The notes under the pieces are model-generated. The model was not told where the DNA came from and searched no databases. It was given only the letters and a program-made list of their open reading frames with translations. A stretch of 64,000 bases of DNA from Isochrysis galbana (taxonomy: Eukaryota > Haptophyta > Isochrysidales > Isochrysidaceae), in assembly GCA_018136815.1 (NCBI GenBank), contig CM030939.1:2969419-3033418 (forward strand), written 5' to 3'. The position numbers were made by a program, and so were the translations under genes. The first letter of the stretch is position 1, and every line of letters starts with the position of its first letter. Of the stretch, positions 51,036 through 62,104 are shown one piece after another.

Positions 51036-53995
51036 TCATCGCCGACGTTTCGCAGTAATGCTCCTCCCTCTAGCGTTTCCCTCGCGCAACGTCCCACCAA
51101 TTCGGTCGATAGACCGCCCCGTCCTTTGATGAGAGGTGGTAGAGTCGGGTTGAGGCGAGGCCTTTGCAGTGGTGCCTCCCAGGCTAGCACACGCATCTGC
51201 CGAGGAGCTTGGGGTAGTCAACGCGAGTGAGGTGGCTAGCAGCCATAGACGTGCAGGGTCGTATCTATCGGTGGCGGGGAAGGATGGCCATCCGGGCCCA
51301 AAGTGGTCCATGTCGTTTAGCAATATTCGAGGACATCCCGGGAGGATCGCGTCTGCTTGGCACACGCAACCATCCGACCATTCCCCGTAACGCAAGGCAA
51401 AAAAGTCGATCACGGGCTTGAGGAGCGACGAGGCGCCACGATCGCAAGATGAAAGGCAGAGCGCTGGGACGCGGTCGATCGGATAGGGGTGGGCTTTTAT
51501 GAACTCCTGTGACAAGCGAATGAGGCGCACTGTAGCGTGGGAATACGAATGTCACTCTGGCATGCAAGCTGGAGGGTGTACACCTGTCGAGCGGAAAAGG
51601 ACAGATCGAGCACCGCGTGACGACAGCCGCGCAATAGGCGCTCGAGCAACATATTGAGCGCCACTGAACGTTGAACTGTGGTGTTGGCCAAATCGTGCGC
51701 GAGGGCGGAGCCGCCGTGCGGGCCCTGAATAGCAAGAAGCACGGAGAGGGCGTCACGGCCAATCATCTGAATCAGCCTGCTGCAATGCCCCGACTCAGCC
51801 GCAACGCTGCTTTCCCCAGATCGGCCGCCAGGAGAAGGTGGGGGTGGGGAGAGGGGAGGCAGCACTGAGCAGGTGACGCTATGCCAAGGTGTCTCAACAT
51901 CACGGCGTCAGAACACCGTACTGAATCAGCCTGCTGCAATGCCCCGACTCAGCTGCAACGCTGCTTTCTTCAGATCGGCTAGGCGGGGGTGGGCAGCACT
52001 GAGCAGGTGAGGCTATGCCAAGGTGTCTCAACATCACGGCGTCGGAACACCGTACGCGTGCGAGCTAGGTGCCCTTCGGATGGCTATGAGCTCCGCAATA
52101 TGCGCTCCGCAATTACTTGTATGGAGACGAGAGCGGCAACAGGATCGATGAGCTCCGGGAAGAGGGAGATCGCCGCTGCGGCATCCACTGCTCCCTGCAA
52201 AGCAACAGTGGGCGGGAACGCGTGAGTGGCTAGGCCGCGCTCCAAATCCGACGAGGCGGAATGGGGCGCCGAATGCAGTGGGGTGAGGGGCAGGCGCACT
52301 TTGGAATGGCCAAGAATGACGACACGCGCGCTTCTCCCCTGTGCCAGCTCTAGCACCTGACAAGGGGGTGGAGTAAACCCATTAGCCTTCAACAACAGGA
52401 GTAAAGAAAGAGCTCATGCGTGCATATAACAGCTGCACACATTCGAGTTGATGGACGGAGCGAGCCCGGGGCCAAATCAATACCACATGGTCTGAGCGAT
52501 CCGCTCGATCTATACTACACCAGACGAATGTGCCTTGTGCAATGGTCTCGGCCTGGCAAGACGCAAGCCTAACCTCATGACGAACGCGCGCTGCGTTCAA
52601 GCGGACAGGTTGATCAGTGTCTATGCGGGAGAAGGTCGCCTTGAGCCCGAGCCGCTTGAAGTCGGCGCGGAGCTGCGCCATGTAGAGTGGGTACCACTTG
52701 GTAAGCAAGCCCGGCACCAGCAGGAATTCGAGATCGCCCATTTGCATGCCCTCGGGCATCGGCATCGCAGCAACATCAGCAGTTGAGAGGGGCGGCGCAG
52801 GTTGGCCGTCGGGCCGACCCGCTAGGTAGCGTTTGAGGAAGGTTGTCGTCACGTCAGGCGCACTAGGAGACTCACCCCGCAGCAGCCATCCGATCCGACC
52901 ATGGCAGTAGGGCTTGAGATTGGGGTTAGCCCCCACCCAAGACTGCAATTCCCTCTGTAGCGCCTGGAGCTGCGCCTCCACCTCGGCACGGATGTCATTG
53001 GTGGCACGGGCAACATTGTCACGAACAAGTGTGCCGACCTGACGGACGAGTCGCTCTCCCCTCTGCGTGGTAAGCGAGTTGAGGGTGGAGAGCGAGCCAT
53101 CTATCTTTGCAATCTGCTGCTCAAATGAGGAGCAGGGAGACAGCGTCTCCTCTCGCCCCCCCATGCGGCGTGGGTGCACCAATCCGCGTTCGTTGCGGTC
53201 AGTGGATGTCATGGTTGACACGCCCAAAAAGGTTTCTCGGCCTTTCGGCTCGCAGCTGCTCACAAACATCGCATCCCTTGCGCGGTGGCTGCGCACATGC
53301 GCGCCCGTGGGCGTCGCTGGGCTGCTAGCGGAAGTCGGTGACGAGTTGCGTCGGTTGGTGCTGGAATGCCAGAAGCGAGAGCCATCGAATGATGCAACGA
53401 TCCCAGCACGTACGAGCCCAACGACGGTCAAGACGAGACCAAGCGGGAAAAGCAGTGGAAGAAGAAGCAGGACGACCGGTACCGATAACAGAAGCGCCGG
53501 CGGGCCGACTAGACAGAGAATCCCTGCCGCCGTTATGCGCATCGAAGGCTTCATCAGGGTCTCAAAGGCTTGGTGGGCCACTGCCTCGAGGTGCTCCATA
53601 CCGGTACTAGACCGATCTGCGACCAAAGGTGCCGGGAAGGAAAACGAGCGACGGAACCTCACACTTGAGATGGAGAGCCTGTCGTCCGACGGCTCAGCGG
53701 ATGAAGAAGCTGCGCAGAACGAACCGGCGGTGCGCGGCAGCTCAGGCGGCTCGAGCGCAGGGCTGGGCGCAGCCGTTCCCTGGTTGAGCTGTGGCTCTTC
53801 AGAGGTGGCGTGTTCCTCTGGTGGGGCTGGGGCAGGCTCAGTGTCGACAGCAGGCGTGTCGGCCGCCCGCACGCCTTCAGCCACCCCCTGCCCCGTCTGC
53901 GTGCGCGCCGGCTCGACTTCGTCGCAGCCGATCGGCTCGATCCCTGCGATCGGCGTGGCGCGCCGGCCCCTCCGCCTGCGCGAGCGCTCCTGCAT
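51036..53995 (-). CDS. Alpha/beta-hydrolase with membrane hairpin (lipase/esterase-like)
   Basis: Five exons: 52574-53995 (ATG, MQERSRRRRGRRATPIAG), 52300-52356, 52117-52194, 51584-51724, 51036-51506. All four introns are GT...AG and all junctions are phase 0, giving 722 residues. The N-terminal 150 residues are acidic/Pro-rich. A long hydrophobic hairpin follows (LLLSVPVVLLLLPLLFPLGL). Then comes a coiled-coil-like stretch and the hydrolase core: FLLVPGLLTKWYPLYM, an Asp/Arg-rich lid, ARVVILGHSK|GAVDAAAA (nucleophile elbow split by an intron), VSIQ|GPHGGSALAHDLA, EWSDGCVCQADAILPG (acid) and LLNDMDHFGPGW (His). A Ser-Asp-His triad is therefore plausible. It likely hydrolyses a lipid or ester at a membrane. 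Substrate unknown. Confidence 0.8.
51770..52050. repeat. Tandem duplication inside an intron
   Basis: AATCAGCCTGCTGCAATGCC and GACTCAGC...AACGCTGCTTTC at 51770-51830 recur at 51923-51975. GCTATGCCAAGGTGTCTCAA and CATCACGGCGTC at 51879-51915 recur at 52013-52050. The unit of about 140 bases is duplicated within the 392-base intron of the hydrolase gene. Confidence 0.85.
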
Positions 53996-54475
53996 GGGCG
54001 GCACTGCGCCCCCTTCCCCCCCCGCGCTCTCCCTCCCCTGCCCCTACCCCCAGCCTTCTCTCACCCGCCCCCCCTCCCTCTCGCTCGCTCGCTCGCTCGC
54101 TCGCTCGCCCCCCCCCCCCCCACCTCTCTGCCTCTCCCTCCTTCCCCTCCTTTCCCTCGCTCCCTCTCCCTCTTGCGCGCGGTCTCTCCTATCCACCTCC
54201 CTCCCTCGCCCCCTTGCTCTCTTCTTCTCTCCCGCAGCCCCCCCCCCCCCCTCGCCCGCCCTCTCTCTCTGGTTCTCTCTGGTTCTCTCCGTCTCTATCC
54301 TCCGCTTTGTTGGGGCCTGCTACGTGTAAAGGGCCGCACGACACTCCTCCACCCTCCTCAACATTTTTGGAAAGTGAGAGAGAACCAACGGGTACTCCCA
54401 CTCTGGGCCTTTCAAGAAGCCCGTCTTGTGCCCGAACCACCCTCTTCTCTCTCTCTCTCTCTCTCTCCCTCCCTC

Positions 54476-54513
<38 letters not shown>

Positions 54514-54660
54514 CCTCCCTCTCTCTCTCTCTCTGCTTTCTCTCTCTCTTCTCTCCCGCTCATGTTTCCCCCTCGTCTTCCCCCCTCTCCCCCCTTCATC
54601 ACGTAGAAACTGCATCTCCGCGAGATCCCCTACTCTAGCCGGACGAAAAAAAAACCGTAC
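53996..54660. repeat. Pyrimidine tracts upstream of the hydrolase
   Basis: C/T-rich from 54010, with CTCG units at 54080-54105, C-runs at 54105-54122 and 54238-54252, and a CT microsatellite at 54440-54545. On the gene's strand this is GA-rich, the same arrangement seen before the genes at 34630 and 44037. Confidence 0.8.
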
Positions 54661-54901
54661 AAGTTAACAAGTTAACCCTAATATGCCTAAAAATGGATTT
54701 GTGGGGGAGTGCGTTAGGGGAAGGGGGTTATATATGAACCAAATTTCGGGCTGGGCGGGCTGCATATAGGCAGGATAGAAGCTACCTACCATCACAGCAT
54801 GCATTAGAGGAGGTTACATTACTCTTTTAGAAGTGCGAAACTTGCGAAATCACAAAACGCGCTAAAAACGGAAGAAAACCCCCGAGAACGGTTTTGATGA
54901 G

Positions 54902-55690
54902 CTACTCTCTAAGGCACCGATGGCAAGCAAAAAAGCACTGGAGGTGGTAGCATGCACCCGAGCCCTCACGACAGGCGCCACATCTGAGTTGAGGTCGTTT
55001 TGGTTTGTCAATGGCACACTCCCCATATGCACACACGCCCTTCTGCGTGTGCACTCGTACGGCGTGTTTCGGCGGCCCTCTCGTTCCAACGCGTCGACCG
55101 AGCTCTACCAACTCATTGGCCACCTTGCCCATGTCGACCAACTCGTGCTCTTCTCGCGACTGCACGTGTGTGGATGCCGGGCTTAGTAACTCACACGAGT
55201 TTGTCATCCTTGCCTGCATCACACACAAACATCAAACAAGGCTGCCGGCTTGCGTTTGCGTTTGCGGAGAGAGAGGCTTCGCGACGTCGAGTATCTCCGT
55301 GGCCCACTGCAGGCAGAAGGCGACCTGAGGTGGCAGGCGTGACCGGGCAGCAGACAGAGACATGAGAGGGCGAGCGAGGGACATGAGGAAGGCAGTGCGA
55401 GCTGGGGCGGGGCAGCCTCACTCACCTCTTGGTTCTCTTCAACACCATCTTTGAAAGAATCTTTGCGGAAAGGCCTTTCTTCTCGCCCAAGAAGTTGTGA
55501 ACGATAGCTCCGTTGGTCACCGCGACGTCGAGCGCAAACAAGATGCCCTTTGTGCCCATGCGCACGACGCGCCGCGATGAGAGCGAGAGAGCGACAGTTT
55601 CTTGCGCTGCTGATCATGGCCGTCTGTGGCGCTGCGGCCCTGGACATTGTAATGCCAGACAAATGCTCTCCGGGGCCCAGACCGAGTACG
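54902..55690 (-). pseudogene. Decayed piggyBac-like transposase, C-terminal part
   Basis: Three pieces keep piggyBac order. At about 55650-55690 the minus strand reads AFVWHYNVQGRSATDGHDQQ, like the YN..MG.VD..DQ block. At about 55436-55575, in a different frame, it reads TKGILFALDVAVTNGAIVHN (the F.LLD.A..N helix). After a phase-consistent intron (55209-55435, donor AG|GTGAGT, acceptor GGCAAG|GATGAC) it reads KGVCAYGECAIDKPKRPQLR then CGACREGSGACYHLQCFFA, a Cys/His-rich end like the piggyBac C-terminal finger. The first and second pieces need a one-base shift in a CT-rich stretch near 55590, so I call it broken; a sequencing error there is possible. The N-terminal catalytic part is not visible upstream, where R1 begins. 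Confidence 0.55.
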
Positions 55691-55774
55691 AGTGCCGCGG
55701 GCGTGAGGTGATGGTGAAGCGGCCGGGGCCGAAGGCCCCGGACGCCGTGAAGCGTGAAGAGGCCCCCAGCGCGT

Positions 55775-56457
55775 CCTCTCCTCGAGTCCACGCTGGGGGA
55801 AAACCCCTTTCGGGTAAAAGCAACGCAGGGGGGGGGGGCACTCGTGAGATAGGGGCCCAGAAGCGCTAATCTCCCTCGCTAGTGCGAGTGGCCGCGGCGA
55901 GCCGCGGCCCTTCCCTCCTGGCTCTAGCGCCCCCGTCTTCTCTTACCCAAACGGGGCGAGAAGACACGTATCTGCCGGAGGGGAGAGCTGCCGCTCCCCC
56001 CTCCCCTCCCTCTTCCCTTTTCCTCCTCTCTTCCCTGCGGCGGGGGCCCATGGCGCGCGCCTGCGGCCCCTCGCTCAGGTCCCCAGATGGCCTGCAGGGC
56101 CTGGGAGCACAGCTCAGGGGGCAGGTGAGGCTGGGGCATGGCCCTGGCCCCTCCTGCCTCTCCCTCGCTGGCGCTCCGAGCCCCTGCGGGTCGACTGGAG
56201 CTGGCTGGGGGGTCCTGAACAGGGGGCCCAGGGGGAGGAGGGGCTGGTCAGAGGAATGGGCAGGCCACGACGGGCCAGGGCGGGCGAGTCAGGCGGGCCT
56301 GTAGGGAGGGGAATGAGTCAGCAGGGCAGTGTGCTCCTGGCAGGCCATCAGGCGTGCCAGGAGAGTGGGTGGATCCTCCCCCATGGCAGGGGAGGAGTGG
56401 AGAGAGAGGGGGGCTCGTGCCCCCCCATGGGCGAACTAAGTATAAACTTAGTTTGAA
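55775..56457 (+). repeat. R1 repeat, copy
   Basis: Close match to 49598-50286 over its full length. The right end contains the perfect hairpin AACTAAGTATAAACTTAGTT (arms of 8, loop ATAA). Confidence 0.85.
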
Positions 56458-56895
56458 GTTGTTGTCCTTGGCATCAACATCTACGACACTATCTCATGCC
56501 CCATACCATCTCTCCGCCCCTAAACGAAAGCGGAGATGGTCAATTTTGCTCCATTCTCGAGATCTGAATGCACGCTATAAGTGTCTTCCAATGACAATCT
56601 CTCCGCCCCTGAACGAAAGTGGAGATGGTTTAATTTTGCTCCATTCTCGAGAAATCTGAATGCACGCTACAAGTGTCTTCCAATGGCCACCTGCTCAAGT
56701 TGCAAGTTGGAGTCGGCGGATGCTTACACTCTGCACGCGCCAAGCATGCAAATGTAAAGCGCCAAGGAATCTTCGAGATCTGCCACATCGATGAGGGCAG
56801 CCGGTGCAAAAAATTGGCGGCCCAATGAATCAATATCACTCGCGGGGCAACACGCTGGCCTCGCCACTCAACGCTGATCGAAAGGATAAAGAACA
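56458..56895. repeat. Tandem duplication of about 89 bp downstream of the kinase gene
   Basis: 56508-56596 and 56597-56687 are two copies: TCTCCGCCCCT(A/G)AACGAAA, GGAGATGGT, AATTTTGCTCCATTCTCGAG and ATCTGAATGCACGCTA. No gene. Confidence 0.85.
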
Positions 56896-58943
56896 TCATG
56901 ACATCTTTATGTTGAGAGCGCCAAATCTGCTCCCACTGCTGTGATGTCCGCGCCCACCCTTCCCGTTCCCCAAGAGTACCCCGTTCGCGCGCTTAGGCAG
57001 GTGTGGGTGCTTGAAGTGGGGTTGGGACACAGGTGGCGGAGCCGTTGGCCGGTTACTCAGGACATACGGCTGCAGCGGCATCAGCGCCGATGCTATGGGC
57101 GCCACCCGTTGCCGCTTCGTCTGGTCTGACCGTCGTTGAGGCCGGCGCACTCCAGCGTCATCATCATCCGAATATTCCGAGATATCTTCGAGCGGAGTCG
57201 ATGGACGGTGCATCGGGGCGCTGCTCTCGTCCTCGACCTCACTCAGGCCACGCATCCATGGGTGCTTGAGCGCGCCGGCCACGCCCAGCCTCCGTTGCGG
57301 GTCGACATCCAGAAGTTGCTTGACCAAGTGCTTAGCTGACGCAGAAATGCTGGGCCAAGGTGCAGATGCAAAGTGTATGCTGGAGCGGATGCCTACCCGG
57401 ATCTGATCAAATATGGAGGGAGCTGGAGTCTGGGGCGCCGTCGCATCAGCCTCCATGTACTCGCGCCTCTCGTCGAAAGGAGGAGTACCAGACAGCAAGA
57501 TGTACAGGATGACCCCGAGCGACCACAAGTCGCACGCAGAGTCATAGCCACGCTTGCTCTCACGACAACCAAGCACTTCGGGCGCAAAGTATTGCGGTGT
57601 ACCGCAGAAAGTTGATGTCACCTTCTCATTGCCGATCAACTTAGCGAGCCCAAAGTCTGCAATCTTGCAGGTTGGCACAGTATCACCCTTTGCAGGCTGC
57701 TTCAGCAAGATATTCTCAGGTTTCAGATCTCTATGGATAATGTTCCGAGAGTGCAAGTAGCCGACCGCCTCAAGAAGCTGTTTCATAATGGCTCGAGCGC
57801 CTGCCTCACAGAATGCGCCGTGCTCAATTAAATGCTCGAAGAGCTCTCCACCTTCGACGAGTTCGACCAGCAGGCAAAGTTCAGTCTCAGTCTCCAACAC
57901 ATCATAGTACTTAATGATATTGGGGTGCTCCAAGGACTTCAAAATCCTCGCCTCTGAAAGAGTCCGGCGTGTGAGCTCATCGGCGGGCATACCACGTGTC
58001 CGTGCACCAAGCAGCTTCTTTTTTTGCATGACCTTCATGGCATAAAAGTTGCCGGTCACGACATGTCGGACCTTGTCGACCGTGGCAAAGGAACCACTGC
58101 CAAGCCGCTCCACCGTCTCGTAGTCCTCCTTTGAGGCACGTTTATCGCACTGATAAAAACTCGTGTTCTGCCGGTCATATAGGGGGTGAATGTATGAGTA
58201 CAGAGTCGGGTCGCGCACAGGCACGTGGAGCGTCTCGAATAAGCAGGAGATCGATCCCAGACTTGGCACGAACCTGTAGAAGCCGAGGCTGACGTTTGGG
58301 GGGCGTTGGCTGTTGGGGTGGCCGAAGATCCTGATAGAGATAGTGGTAATGAGTAGGTTTGACACATCCCCCAGCCGGATGAGAGCTTGGATTGGGGTTG
58401 AGCAGCGAAATCTCGTCTCCTGAGACGAGGGTATGGAGCTTGGACTTTCCGACAATCTTCGCGTTGACGTAGGTCCCATTGCTGCTAAGGTCAAGGAGCT
58501 GCACCGTTCCCTCCGGTGTTCTGAAGATCTTGCAGTGTGATGAACTGCACCAGGCGGGGAGGAAGAGCCGCATCACCACGTGCCCAATGATGTACTAGAA
58601 ATCAGGATAGACTTTGAGTCGTACGACGCCGAGGCACCGTTCTGAGCGTTCGGCTGCGGGAGCTCGCGCACCTGACTCTTCCGTCGTCGATCTGCACATG
58701 CGCCCCATTGTTCGTGGTGCGCCCCATGACAACCTGCCTCTGCCTGAGCTCGTGAATGCCAGGGACTGGTGCCAGGCAGATCAGACGCCCCCAAGCGGCC
58801 TCCTCGGCCGTACTTGGCGCGCTCTCGTCCCAGCTCTCCTCCTGTGGCTGCGTCATGTCTGCAGGCGGCGTCATCTCCTGCGTCTCCTCCGTCTGCTGGC
58901 CCGCTCTGCCGCCTGCTTCATCATGCGACGCGATAGCCCACAT
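56896..58943 (-). CDS. FHA-domain Ser/Thr kinase, CHK2/Rad53 type
   Basis: Exon 1 is 58672-58943 (ATG, MWAIASHDEAGGRAG). Exon 2 starts at 58544. The junction is phase 2 and rebuilds an FHA domain: GRLICLAPVPGIHE, VVMGRTTNNGAHV, then SSSHCKIFRTPEG, LLDLSSNGTYVN, SGDEISLLNPN. A last exon carries a complete kinase: LGSGSFATVDKV (Gly loop), YAMKVM (Lys), IIHRDLKPENIL, IADFGLAK, FCGTPQYFAPEV and DLWSLGVILY. A Ser/Thr-rich acidic tail follows and ends at 56896. N-terminal Gln/Glu-rich sequence includes TQ dipeptides of the ATM/ATR target type. FHA plus kinase in this order marks DNA-damage checkpoint kinases of the CHK2/Rad53/Dun1 group. The intron between FHA and kinase lies around 58310-58400, but I could not find a phase-consistent pair. 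Confidence 0.85.
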
Positions 58944-59600
58944 GGGTAGCGAGGCTCTGCCCTGAGCCTCGCCACCCGCCCCGAACCGCGGAGCTCACGC
59001 CCCTCTCGCCCGAGTGCCCTCCCCCCCCGCCCCCGCTGTCCGGCCGCAATCCCCTTCCCTGCCGATGCTTCCCCCTTCCCCCTCCTGGCTCCGCCCTCTC
59101 CCCCCCCCGCCTCTCCCGCCCCCTCCCGCCCCCCCCCTCGGCTCCCCGGATTCGAGCGAGTGGCGCGCAAAGCGGAGAGCGCGCGCGCCGCGGGGGGCGG
59201 GGGGCGGGGGGGGGCGGGGGGGGGGCGCGAGCTGGCCGCCCTTCTCCCGCCCATCCACTTATCTAGTGCTCTATAGGAATACTCTAGAAGTAGAATACTC
59301 GAATGTTCCGGTACTCAGCCCCCCCCCCCCCCCCCCCCCCCCCCCAAAGGCTCTTCAAACAGCTGCCCCTGCTGGGAAGCTGGAGTAAAGTACTACTATC
59401 TAGAGAAGTGTGATCGACTGACTCCCCGTCTCCCTCCTCCCTCCCGACCGCGCGGCGCCTCCGTCTCGCGCCAGCGGCGTCTGGCTGTTCTCTCGCACCC
59501 GCGCCCCCTCGTCCTCACAAACCGTCGGCTCTTCAACCCTGTCGGCGCGTAACCAGCCGCAGTGTGCCGCAGGCGAGTCTTCCCACCAGCTGGAGCTGCT
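58944..59600. promoter_or_regulatory. Divergent intergenic region with homopolymers
   Basis: It lies between the kinase start (58943, -) and the small plus-strand gene. C-rich from 58990 to 59140, G-rich at 59190-59230 and C27 at 59319-59345. Frames are Arg/Pro-rich artefacts. A 5' exon of the next gene may lie near 59550-59620. Confidence 0.45.
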
Positions 59601-59664
59601 CTGCTGCGCATCGGCCACCGTGGACTGGAGAGGCCCATCTGGACTGGCAGTTGCCTTCATAAGC

Positions 59665-60096
59665 ATGCTTGAAGGTGCACTGGGTGGAGGGCCCCATGCG
59701 CCGTTCATCATCGTCGCGTGTGCGGCCGCCCTCCTCAATATGGTGCTGGTGGGTACAGCCTCATGGTCCTCGCGACAGGCGATGGGAGATTTACTGGAAG
59801 CAGAGCAAGAGGAGCTGGACAACACACTATCCTATAAGCGTGTGAAATCGACTTTGGATGCCATGGATCAGCAGGCAGAGTCTCTCGTCACCGAGCTCCA
59901 GCGCATGCGTGCTGCTGAATACACGCTGCACCATCAGCTTCTTGCCTTGGGAAAGTTGCGTGATGACGCCATCTATCGGAGTAGTGGTCTAGGCAGAAGA
60001 TCCATTGGCACCGGGGATTGGATGCCACATGGCTTGCCGTCAGCAAGTGGGGAACACGGCGTGGAGAAAGAACATGGTGCAGTTGTTATCATCTGA
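59665..60096 (+). CDS. Small membrane protein with coiled coil
   Basis: From ATG 59665 (MLEGALGGGPHAPF) to the stop at 60096: 143 residues. One hydrophobic helix (FIIVACAAALLNMVLVG) is followed by a helical, heptad-like stretch (AMGDLLEAEQEELDNTLS ... STLDAMDQQAESLVTELQRM ... LHHQLLALGKLRDD) and a polar tail. The frame continues upstream through VDWRGPSGLAVAFIS and QLELLCCASAT, so the ATG may be internal to an exon and the true N-terminus missing. No family recognised; orientation is away from the kinase gene. Confidence 0.5.
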   Translation: MLEGALGGGPHAPFIIVACAAALLNMVLVGTASWSSRQAMGDLLEAEQEELDNTLSYKRVKSTLDAMDQQAESLVTELQRMRAAEYTLHHQLLALGKLRDDAIYRSSGLGRRSIGTGDWMPHGLPSASGEHGVEKEHGAVVII

Positions 60097-61168
60097 TTAT
60101 TGATCACTGGCCAATTCATTGTCGCCACACGGATGACACCGAATGCGAGACGCAAGAGGGAGAAGGATGCAGCCGTTGCACGCTATGCATTTGGCAATGA
60201 GATGGAGAAAGGGCAGCTGGTAACCAAAGCGATCAGCTAGCGGAACGCGGCCAAGTGCTGGGATATGGCGGCGATGACGCCAGGCATGGAGGTGTGTATG
60301 ATTTTGTGACGTAATTTGTGACGTAATGTTGAGAAAGCTCGCCGTCATGGCTGTGTGCTAGCGATAGCGATAGCGATAGCTGTTGCGGGTAGGGGGAGTC
60401 CGTCCCCACGCTCGAGAGGGCCTATTCCCTCCTCTCGCCCGCCGGGGCCCTCCGAAGATTCGTCCGGCCGAAGACCTGCCCCAGCCCCCCCCCCCCTTTT
60501 TTTATTGGTAATCCTCCAAGGGTCGCCGCTCCGAGCCCGCGGGGGGGATCCCTCCCGTTTCTCTGTGCTACCCCCTGAGCCCCCCCCTCCTTGTTTCTTA
60601 CCCAGCCCGTCCCGTTTATTTCCCTGCGTTTTCCCGCGTTCCACTCCCCCGTCGTTATCCTTTTCCCGCCTCCGCCTCCCATCCCGATGTCCGACGTCTG
60701 TGACCCCCTGCCCTGTGCCCTGTGATTGTCGCATCCGCGATCGACCTTTTTGTTTTAGAAGTTGTCTGCGTTTCTATGTCCCCTCCTTGCAGGCTAGTCA
60801 CTAGTCACCGTCGCAGGATCCTACATTCGCCCATTCGCCCTCTTTGCCCTCGCCTCCTTTGTCGCCTCCCTTGTTGCCTGCTTGCCCCTCACCTGGCTTA
60901 CCTCCTTGCGTGCTCCTAGCGTTTTTAGGCTAAGTCGCGCGTTCAGGTATCGCCGGTGCAAGGAACCGCCCCCTTGTGTGACCCTGATTCCCCCTCAGGT
61001 GTTGGCCGTTGGATGATATCGTGGCGCTGTTTTACTTCGGTCTTCATCAACTCACTTAAGGGTTTTCGAAAGATTCCTTCCTTATTCCTTATTCCTGTGC
61101 GTGTCGCATCCAGAGTATTTTATATACTCTATGCGGATGCGGTGTCCCCATCATGCGTTGTGTGAAGA
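60097..61168. repeat. Repeat-like GC-rich region
   Basis: Short features only: GATAGC microsatellite at 60361-60378, C- and T-runs at 60486-60503, direct copies of TTTGTGACGTAAT near 60303-60328, and a diverged inverted pair GCATCCAGAGTAT/ATACTCTATGCGGATGC at 61108-61141. At 61169 an A-run with CCTTTTAATATTCTTACC begins a fragment of the element type seen at 24281 and 20113. No gene. Confidence 0.5.
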
Positions 61169-61245
61169 AAAAAAACCTTTTAATATTCTTACCGCACTCG
61201 CGGCGAATGGAACCACTACATACCTACTGCACGTAGTACGTAGCT

Positions 61246-61860
61246 GTCGCATTCATCCTAGATGATGCGATTTCAAGGCTCTTATTTCCAGGTCCTTCGC
61301 CGTGCGGCCACACGGTGAAGTTCAGGTACATCTAGGTTGGTAGGGTTCGTCCCTAGCGATCTAGAATTCGGGTTCTCGTTTCGTTCCTTCTAGCCTGTTT
61401 GTCAGGTCTAGATTCCGTGTTTCCTCCTTTCGGGTAATCTTGACTCAAAGGAGCCAAGTCGCCTGTTGCTCGCCGCGCGCTTGTCTCAGGCTCTCAGGTT
61501 ACCTTGTGAAGGCTTGTTTAGCTTCTTGCAAGGCTTGTCGTTTCTTGTTGGGTTCCGGTTCTTGCTTGGGACTTGCTAACTTTCGTTGTTGTCCAGGCCT
61601 GTTCTTTGTAGGTTCTGCTTAGCCTGGTTAGGGTTTCGTTGTCTCCTCGCGTTTGGCGTTCGCGTTGGCGTTCGGAAATTTCCTCTCACATTCCCTAGGT
61701 CCGCTACCCTTGGCTTGTAGGTCCTTGCTTCTTTCTTCTCGGTCAAGGTTTTGGCGAGCGAGTCGGTTGCTCTATCCGCTCGAGATTTGAGGTTTAATTT
61801 GCCATCTCCCCTTGGCCCTTGGAGATCGGTAACCAAGGGAGTGAGCTGTGCTGTCGCCCA
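61246..61860 (+). repeat. Interspersed repeat R3, copy 2
   Basis: Matches 48960-49597 inverted. Begins TGTCGCATTCATCCTAGATG then ATGCGA, a terminal hairpin. Landmarks: CAGGTACATCTAGGTTGGTA, GGGTAATCTTGACTCAAAGG, GCTTAGCCTGGTTAGGGTTT, GGTTTAATTTGCCATCTCCC. Similarity fades after about 61835. Confidence 0.85.
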
Positions 61861-62104
61861 AGGTGCTAAGTGTGGTTGCCTCACCATTCCTCGCCATTCC
61901 CTTGCCTCTCGCCTCGCCTCCGCCTCGCCATGTCTCCGCTTCCCACCCGTCTTTCCACCTTTCTCCCATTTCGTATTTTGTGTCTGCCCGTTGCACTTGA
62001 GCGTCTGTTGATCGCTTGAAGTAGTGCTTGTCTAGGTGGTTGACTTGGGTAAGTGGCCCGCTCTTGATCTGCCCCTTGACCTTTGTCTCGATCGCCGCGC
62101 ACAT
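61861..62104. other. Linker between repeats
   Basis: C/T-rich, no gene. Confidence 0.4.

Noticed and set aside
53067..54329. 420-codon plus-strand frame
   Set aside because: Shadow of the hydrolase gene, whose opposite strand has phase-consistent exons and catalytic motifs.
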